Assembly: GCA_015062085.1 (NCBI GenBank)
Contig: SUVI01000009.1
Span: 9,812 to 49,197 of the forward strand
From: Planctomycetaceae bacterium
GTDB taxonomy: Bacteria; Planctomycetota; Planctomycetia; Pirellulales; Thermoguttaceae
Direction of reading: 5' to 3'
DNA length: 39,386 bases
Shown here: in pieces, positions 33,744-39,386 of the stretch
Layout of the letters: every line of letters begins with the position of its first letter
Position numbering within the stretch: the stretch's first letter is position 1
The notes under the pieces: model-generated
Told to the model about the DNA's origin: nothing
The model's database searches: none
Seen by the model: only the letters and a program-made list of their open reading frames with translations
Made by a program: the position numbers and the translations under genes

Positions 33744-35960
33744 TTATCGGGTTCGGCGTCCGGCTTTGGAATAGTCGAACGGCTTGAATCCGATCTTTTC
33801 GGCAGGAGACCCCGGCTTCAGACGGAAATCGTTTGCATCAGGATCCATGAAAAGCGGGTCTGCGACCAAACCGCCGACGTCTTTTCCTTCAGCATTCCAC
33901 TGCGCGTGGGTCTTGCCTTTGAATTCCACCTCGCCGCCGTCTTTCCACCAGAGGTTGGAGCGAATATCTGCGTTGACCTTGTCCACATTGTATCCGATGG
34001 ATGTGCCGTCTTTCCAGTAGATGATGTTCTGCTCGAAGATGATGCTTCGATGCTCTTCCACGCGGGTGACGGCGACCTGGTGTGCGGGGGCGTCGCGCAT
34101 CGGGTTCGGTTTATTGCGCGCGAAAATGTTGTTTCGGATCAGATTGTCCTTTCCGTAGTGCTGATGGAAGGAACCGTCCATCGTGTCGTAGACCAGATTG
34201 TTTTCCATCGTGATCCCGGTCGTTCCTTCGTCGGGATAGAGTCCCCAGCCGCCGTAGCCGAAGGATTCGACGTTGAAGATCACATTATTGCAGACTCGCG
34301 TACCGGTTTGAGTTCCGAGCGTGTACACGCCCCCCATGTCCGCGAGTTTTCCCTGTCCGATGTTGAAGATCCGGTTGAATTCAATGATGTTGCGGAACGA
34401 AACGCCGGCGTATCCCCAGTGCCATCCGACGGAGACCCCGGTGTAGTAGAAATCGCAGATGTCGTTGTGCGTGAGCTGATTATCCATCGTATTGTTTCCG
34501 ATCCAGACGCCGACGGCCGAGGCATGGAAGCGTCCGCCATTGGAGATCAGGTTATTGTCGATGACGTTTTTCTCAGCGCACCGGATCCCGTCGGAGGTGC
34601 CCGGATGTCCGCCGCCGATACGGATGCCGCCGGCACCGATGTCGAAGAGCCGACTGTCGCAGAAAGAGCATTCTGCCGCATTCCGGAACCAGATGCCGTA
34701 TTCGCCGAGGTGTGCGAATTCGCAGTTTCGGAAGGCGATGCGCTGGGCTTCATCTGCCAGCACGACCGATTTTGTGTAGAATGCGGCCTGTGCCGGCTCG
34801 AACTGGGAGGGGCCGGGTTTGGAGAGAGCGCCGGTGATGGAAACATCGAGCTGCGCGTTTTCCATGACGTTTTTCTGACGGGGAGTGTCCGAGTAGTGGA
34901 ACGTCAGGTTTTCGAAGCGGATGTCCGTCACGTTTTCTTCCGCCGAGCGTCCCTCAAGCAGCAGGAACTGGACCAGACCTGGACGCGGAACGGCGATCGT
35001 CGTATTTTCGGGCGTTTCACCTTCCAGAGGCCGGTAGAAGACCTTCTTCGCATTACCGTCATAGAACCACTCGCCGGGCTGGTCGAACGCGGTGCGCACG
35101 TTCTCGAAATAGTAGAGCGACGTTGGACGCCACGGATTCCACGATTTCATGTTTCCGCCCTTGAATTCCACGGTATTCGTCTCTGCGTCGAAGCCAAGGA
35201 TGATCCGCCGCGTCGTGTCCCAATTATGATGGCAGACCATTTGGCCCCACTTCAGTTCGTCGGCTGGAACGCCTTTCAGGAAATCCAGCTCGCCCGGTTT
35301 TCCGACGATCCACTGACGGGTCTGCGGTTTGGGTGCCTGGCGGGTCTGGTGATTCATCGGAATTTCTTCCCGGACGGAATCCATCCTCAGAAATTCTCCG
35401 CCATTCGGCCAGCGTGACCGATCGGCACGGCGTCCGTTGACCCAGAGCTGTTCGAAGTAAAGCGCGTTTCCTTCCCATTCCGGGAGAGCTGCGGACCAGA
35501 CTCCGTTTCCTTCATCCTTCCATCCCGTCAGCTCTATGGCGCCGGAGAGGACCGTTTTGCCGTTTTCTGCTCCGCGGTACGTTACCGGAGCCGTCGGTGT
35601 TCCGGAATCTTCCGTGGAAAAACGGATCGGCGCGGTCATCGTGTAAGTCCCTTCTGCGAGATGGACGGTCCACCCCTCATCCGGTGCTGTTTCGGACTGC
35701 GAGGCGGAGTGCGAGGCGGACTGTGAGGCGGACTGTGAGGCGGACTGTGAGGCGGACTGTGAGGCAGCTTTCGCCTGGCGCACGGCATCTCGGGCTTTTT
35801 CGAGCGTCGCGAACGGCGCGGCGGCGGTTCCCGGATTTGAGTCATTGCCGTTGGGAGCGACGAAGAATTCTCCGGCGAACGCACTCATCGGCAGGACTGC
35901 GAGAGCACAAGCGGGGAGACGGGATAAAATACGGCGAAAAATGGAATCAGTCATTTTCAT
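33744..35960 (-). CDS. Secreted beta-helix protein, GH141-like
   Basis: Protein of 738 residues from ATG 35958-35960. A signal peptide precedes EFFVAPNGNDSNPGTAAAPF, the hallmark opening of GH141/PL-type beta-helix enzymes; the FEQLWVNGRRADRSRWPNGG segment (about 160-180) is typical of GH141-like proteins (fucosidase/xylanase family). Beta-helix coils run from about 350 to 640. The substrate is unknown and no catalytic residue can be proven by eye. Residues 66-89 are a Ser-Ala-Ser-Gln repeat that interrupts an early strand. ATG 35960 is preferred over 35979-35981 because the shorter form fits the signal peptide and has a GAAAGA-type site upstream. It precedes the metallophosphoesterase on the same strand. 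Confidence 0.8.
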   Translation of the reverse strand: MKMTDSIFRRILSRLPACALAVLPMSAFAGEFFVAPNGNDSNPGTAAAPFATLEKARDAVRQAKAASQSASQSASQSASQSASHSASQSETAPDEGWTVHLAEGTYTMTAPIRFSTEDSGTPTAPVTYRGAENGKTVLSGAIELTGWKDEGNGVWSAALPEWEGNALYFEQLWVNGRRADRSRWPNGGEFLRMDSVREEIPMNHQTRQAPKPQTRQWIVGKPGELDFLKGVPADELKWGQMVCHHNWDTTRRIILGFDAETNTVEFKGGNMKSWNPWRPTSLYYFENVRTAFDQPGEWFYDGNAKKVFYRPLEGETPENTTIAVPRPGLVQFLLLEGRSAEENVTDIRFENLTFHYSDTPRQKNVMENAQLDVSITGALSKPGPSQFEPAQAAFYTKSVVLADEAQRIAFRNCEFAHLGEYGIWFRNAAECSFCDSRLFDIGAGGIRIGGGHPGTSDGIRCAEKNVIDNNLISNGGRFHASAVGVWIGNNTMDNQLTHNDICDFYYTGVSVGWHWGYAGVSFRNIIEFNRIFNIGQGKLADMGGVYTLGTQTGTRVCNNVIFNVESFGYGGWGLYPDEGTTGITMENNLVYDTMDGSFHQHYGKDNLIRNNIFARNKPNPMRDAPAHQVAVTRVEEHRSIIFEQNIIYWKDGTSIGYNVDKVNADIRSNLWWKDGGEVEFKGKTHAQWNAEGKDVGGLVADPLFMDPDANDFRLKPGSPAEKIGFKPFDYSKAGRRTR
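35694..35765 (-). repeat. 12-bp in-frame repeats (SASQ) in the GH141-like gene
   Basis: About six units of TCACAGTCCGCC-type sequence on the coding strand, encoding SQSA/SASQ units; one copy has His for Gln. The repeat lies in an exposed loop early in the mature protein. Confidence 0.9.
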
Positions 35961-36098
35961 GGGCGGGTCTTTCTGGATCATCTGAAATTTAGGCAGGACG
36001 GCGGCCGACGCACATACCCTCGGCCTTCTTCTTTCATTTTACCCCGACTTCGTGTTTTCCGCAAGGGGGGAGGTCTGAAAACCTTCTCCGATTGGGAA

Positions 36099-39000
36099 TT
36101 AACCATTTTTTACGAGATTCATCAGTTCCTGGTAGCTGTCGATCACTTCGTACGTGACGTTTTCCCGACTGACGGCTCGGAAATGTGCGCGGGCACAGTC
36201 TATTTTGGTCTTTTCGATCTGACGCAGCTCCATAGAGTCCATCGAACCTTTTGTCTCCGCTACGAAGTAAATGTGCTTCACGTGTCCTTCTCGAAATGCG
36301 ATCGCCCAGTCCGGATTGTATTTTCCGACCGGCGTTGAAATGTAGAATTTCCCCGGAAGTTTCACGTAAACCACAACTTCCTGACTGCGGTCAAGTTCCT
36401 CGGAGAATTTCCGTTCGATCTCGGAATCGTAAACCACGTGGTCGAACAGATGGCGCGAGCTTTTGCGCGCATTGACGTCCAGCTGGCCCTTGAGTCCCGG
36501 TTCCGTGAAAATATCCGTACTGTATTTCTCATCGAGGACGTGGTACGTAATGTGGTTGACGATGACGGTCGCTTTTTCGCTGTTGATCAGGTGCGCAGTT
36601 TTTTGAATGAATTCCTCCGGATTTTCACGGAACATTCCGAATGTTTCCGGCTTGATTCCGGTCAGGATCTGTGCGACGGCTTTTCGCGTCAGGCCGGTTG
36701 CCTGCACTAGTTTGTCGAGCAAGTCGTATTTCACGCCGCGATTCGTGCGGAGCTGCGTTTTTCGAGTGTCGCCCTGCGATTTTGAGAACGCGGTCCCGGT
36801 CAGCAGCGCGTCTTTCGAGCGGATCTCCTTCATTTCGCCCGTTTCCACATTGAAATAGATCCGCGAGACGCGCAGTTCCCGATCCAGTGCCGCGATGGAC
36901 TTGCGGATCAGCTCGTCTGAATCGAAATCCACGACGTAAACCGATTTGGAGTTGATTTTCTCCCAAAGCGACTTGAACTCCGGCATCGCCAGCTTGTTCA
37001 TGTCCACCTTCTGCTCCACGTTTTTGCGGCGAGCGTTTTCAGGCGTCAATTTACGGGAATCGTAAATCGTGTCGATGATTTTGAGGATCGAATCTTTGAA
37101 TTCCGCGGTTTGATCGCTGAAAACGAGCGTGCCGTTCTTTTTGTCTTCGTAGAACCGGTCGGTCAGTTTGCCGTCATCGTCAATGTAATCGTTTCGAATC
37201 AGATTATTGAAAATGCGGTTCGTCAGTTTTTCATCTGCGACCTGTTCGTTCCCATCGGAATCGACGAGGATCTTGCCCTTGAACAGTTCCGGCGTCACGG
37301 CGATCGGACGGTTTCCGACTGCTTCAGCCAGTTCGTTCTGAAGTCCTTTGGCGAAGGAATCGTAACTTTCGCTGGCGATGACGGTCAGGACGTTGACGTC
37401 GTGAATGTCTTCCCCAAGAACAGACGTATCCATGCGAATGCCTTCCTGGTTTACGCACAGACGCAGACCGCGTCCGACTTCCTGACGTTTACGAACTTCG
37501 CTGCTGCTTTGTTTCAGCGTGCATATCTGAAAAACGTTCGGATTGTCCCAGCCTTCGCGCAGGGCGGAATGCGAGAAAATGAACCTCACGGGCGACTTTT
37601 TCGGATCGCGGTTCAGAAGAAGCTCTTTGTTCTTCATGATCAGCTCGTAGTCTTTTGCATCGTTTGAGGTCCGCTCTTTTTTGTTGAGCCTTTTGCAGTC
37701 GATCATCTTCCCTTTATCGATGGAAAAGTATCCTGCGTGGGTCTGTGACGCTTCGATCTGTTCCAGGTACCGCGCGTAAGATTCTTCGCCGAATTGGAGC
37801 TGAAATTCCCTGAGAATGTCCGCGTATTCCTCTTCGAACATTTGCGCGTAGAGACCGTTAACGGCCTGTCCAGCCTCATCGTACTGTCTGTATTTGGCGA
37901 CTTCATCGATGAAAAAGAGCGAGAGGACTTTGATCCCTTTCCGAAAAAGGCTGCGTTCGCGTTCAATGTGCGACTGGATCGTTTCGCGGATTTGGAGCCT
38001 TCGAAGCTGCTCTTCGCTGACGTGTCCGGATGCTTCACCGGCGTAGAGTTTCAAACCGTTTCGAAATTCGATGTGATTGTCGCGGCCGTCGATCTCCGTC
38101 ACGACATAGCCGTCGCGGTACTCTTCCAGTTCTCCGGAGTGCGCGTACAGGTCGTATTTCTCGGAGACTTTGGCTTTCTTCTGCCGGATGCCCGACGCGC
38201 CTTTGAAGTCGAAATGGAGCGTGGCGGTTGGAGCGGCCTCGGAGAGGTTTACCGATTCCAGGTAAACGTAACCGTCCGTTGCCGTTGTGCCGTGCTGCGA
38301 GATCCCCTTCACCGCGATTTTCTTCACGAGACGCTGATTGTACGCGTCCATCGCGTCGAGACGGAAGATCATATTGTAAATGCTGTTCGATTTGTGCGTT
38401 GCGGAGTAGCGCAGCGTCATGAGCGGCCGGAACCGTTTCAGGCCTTCTTTCGTTTTCGGTCCCTCGACGGACTGCGGCTCGTCGATGATAAGGATCGGAT
38501 TCGTTTGCGCGATGACGTCGATCGGCTTACGGGAACGGAATTCGTCCAGCTTCATGTCAATACGCCGTGCGTCTTTGCCTGTTGCGTTGAACGCCTGCGC
38601 GTTGATGATCATGACGTGAATGAAATTGTCCGACGCGAAATTCTCGATCTCATTCAGGCGTTTGGAATCGTAAATGAAGAACTTGATTTTTTTGCCGTAC
38701 TCTTCCGAAAAGTGATCCTGTGTGATTTGGAAGGACTTGTAGACCCCCTCGCGGATCGCGATGCTCGGAACCACCACGATGAACTTGGTCCAGCCGTAGT
38801 GCCGGTTCAGCTCGTACATGGTCTTGATGTACGTGTAGGTCTTTCCGACGCCAGTCTCCATCTCGACGGTCAGATTGTACCGCCCCTCAAGTTTCCGTGA
38901 CGGCTCGAGGTCGGCATCGCGCTGGAGCTTGCGGATTCGCTCCAGGATCAACTCGTCGGTCAGCTCCGGAACCACCGGCATATTGCACCAGCCCGTAAAA

Positions 39001-39143
39001 CCGGCGTTTCCGAGGGCGGAAAAGTCCCCTTTTCCCGGATCGATCGAATACGAACGTTCCGAGTACGGCTGGCCCGCGAAAATACTCACGACCGCCTGTG
39101 CCGCGTCGCTCTGGAATTTCTGATGCTTGAACTGAAGTTTCAT
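36099..39143 (-). CDS. res: Type III restriction enzyme, Res subunit
   Basis: Cytoplasmic endonuclease subunit of 1014 residues, near the family's usual size. It works with Mod: the SF2 helicase motor hydrolyses ATP after the complex meets unmethylated recognition sites, and the C-terminal nuclease cuts DNA. Motifs seen: TGVGKT (97-102, motif I), DEPQ (221-224, motif II), SATH (247-250, motif III), a QEVGRGLRL motif VI, and a PD-(D/E)xK centre at D945, E963 and K965 (NPDW then ETKG). AAAGGAG 7 bases before the ATG. It starts 14 bases after the mod stop, the standard mod-res order. It appears intact, with no frameshift. Confidence 0.94.
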   Translation of the reverse strand: MKLQFKHQKFQSDAAQAVVSIFAGQPYSERSYSIDPGKGDFSALGNAGFTGWCNMPVVPELTDELILERIRKLQRDADLEPSRKLEGRYNLTVEMETGVGKTYTYIKTMYELNRHYGWTKFIVVVPSIAIREGVYKSFQITQDHFSEEYGKKIKFFIYDSKRLNEIENFASDNFIHVMIINAQAFNATGKDARRIDMKLDEFRSRKPIDVIAQTNPILIIDEPQSVEGPKTKEGLKRFRPLMTLRYSATHKSNSIYNMIFRLDAMDAYNQRLVKKIAVKGISQHGTTATDGYVYLESVNLSEAAPTATLHFDFKGASGIRQKKAKVSEKYDLYAHSGELEEYRDGYVVTEIDGRDNHIEFRNGLKLYAGEASGHVSEEQLRRLQIRETIQSHIERERSLFRKGIKVLSLFFIDEVAKYRQYDEAGQAVNGLYAQMFEEEYADILREFQLQFGEESYARYLEQIEASQTHAGYFSIDKGKMIDCKRLNKKERTSNDAKDYELIMKNKELLLNRDPKKSPVRFIFSHSALREGWDNPNVFQICTLKQSSSEVRKRQEVGRGLRLCVNQEGIRMDTSVLGEDIHDVNVLTVIASESYDSFAKGLQNELAEAVGNRPIAVTPELFKGKILVDSDGNEQVADEKLTNRIFNNLIRNDYIDDDGKLTDRFYEDKKNGTLVFSDQTAEFKDSILKIIDTIYDSRKLTPENARRKNVEQKVDMNKLAMPEFKSLWEKINSKSVYVVDFDSDELIRKSIAALDRELRVSRIYFNVETGEMKEIRSKDALLTGTAFSKSQGDTRKTQLRTNRGVKYDLLDKLVQATGLTRKAVAQILTGIKPETFGMFRENPEEFIQKTAHLINSEKATVIVNHITYHVLDEKYSTDIFTEPGLKGQLDVNARKSSRHLFDHVVYDSEIERKFSEELDRSQEVVVYVKLPGKFYISTPVGKYNPDWAIAFREGHVKHIYFVAETKGSMDSMELRQIEKTKIDCARAHFRAVSRENVTYEVIDSYQELMNLVKNG

Positions 39144-39157
39144 GATTCTGCTCCTTT

Positions 39158-39386
39158 CTAAATCACCCGGATGTTTTTTTCTTCCATGCCGTAGTGTTTG
39201 AGTATCTCGAAAAGGTTGATTTTTTCCGGGCTGCCAGAGAAGCAGGAGTCGCGGAAGACGACGCGCAGTGGTTTACGTTTGCCGATTTCGTGAATGACGG
39301 ATTCCGGTATGTCGGGAGAGAAACACGCGATCAGGGCCGGCTGTTCGCCGGTGTCGTCGTAGGTGTGGACCGTGACGCCGTCGATC
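39158..39386 (-). CDS. mod: Type III DNA methyltransferase Mod, C-terminal fragment
   Basis: The last 75 codons of a frame entering from the right edge and ending at a TAG (39158-39160). The segment RKPLRVVFRDSCFSGSPEKI followed by NLFEILK is the usual C-terminus of type III Mod proteins (VVFRDxxFxxxxxKIN). Mod is the N6-adenine methyltransferase and recognition subunit. The catalytic motifs (DPPY, FxGxG) and any target-recognition domain lie outside the window. The res gene follows after 14 bases. Confidence 0.85.
   Translation of the reverse strand, partial: IDGVTVHTYDDTGEQPALIACFSPDIPESVIHEIGKRKPLRVVFRDSCFSGSPEKINLFEILKHYGMEEKNIRVI

Noticed and set aside
33636..35417. 593-codon plus-strand frame opposite the GH141-like gene
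   Set aside because: Same explanation: no ribosome-binding site or motif, and the minus-strand gene is well supported.
37794..38900. 368-codon plus-strand frame opposite res
   Set aside because: It is antisense to conserved helicase motifs and has no independent support.

Overview
The window reads like a chromosomal segment of a PVC-group bacterium, most likely a member of the Planctomycetota (inference). The grounds are a long pseudopilin/type II secretion operon with a giant GspK-like protein, an ECF sigma factor followed by a membrane protein and a secreted helical protein, a BatA-like protein, a cytochrome bd-like oxidase carrying a C-terminal heme c domain, a huge PQQ-type propeller protein coupled to a prenyltransferase-like toroid protein, and secreted beta-helix proteins. 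Lentisphaerota or Verrucomicrobiota cannot be excluded. There is no rRNA, tRNA, CRISPR array, transposase or phage gene.

Layout. 1-8.9 kb (+): a type II secretion/pseudopilus operon of GspF, four class III-signal pseudopilins and a 1294-residue GspK-like protein, ending at a strong terminator. 8.9-11.2 kb (+): an ECF sigma factor, a single-pass membrane protein (putative anti-sigma) and a secreted, repeat-rich helical protein, ending at a UUCG-tetraloop terminator. 11.2-15.4 kb (+): a Tat-exported PHP-domain protein with a near-consensus promoter, then a BatA-like von Willebrand A protein whose start lies at the end of six 21-bp repeats. 15.4-18.0 kb (-): two overlapping genes for a cytochrome bd-like membrane complex. 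18.3-19.5 kb (+): a PfkB-family sugar kinase with its own promoter. 19.7-23.8 kb (-): galactokinase, a secreted beta-helix protein and a TlpA-like thiol-disulfide protein. 24.1-31.5 kb (+): a 2117-residue PQQ-propeller protein and a toroid protein sharing an ATGA overlap. 31.6-36.0 kb (-): a GH141-like beta-helix protein and a Tat-exported metallophosphoesterase with a C-terminal LamG-like domain. 36.1-39.4 kb (-): a type III restriction-modification locus, with complete res and the last 75 codons of mod.

Together the genes point to a carbohydrate-using bacterium with a large secreted proteome: an export machine, sugar kinases, secreted beta-helix carbohydrate-active candidates and exported phosphoesterase-like enzymes. 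The most unusual signals are the sigma/membrane/periplasmic three-gene module, the bd-heme c fusion, the 21-bp dyad array in front of the BatA-like gene, and a window-wide habit of short tandem repeats whose units are always a multiple of three bases.

Most intergenic stretches are short. The three longest gene-free stretches, 12795-13186, 17966-18339 and 23765-24124, hold terminators, repeats and promoters described below.
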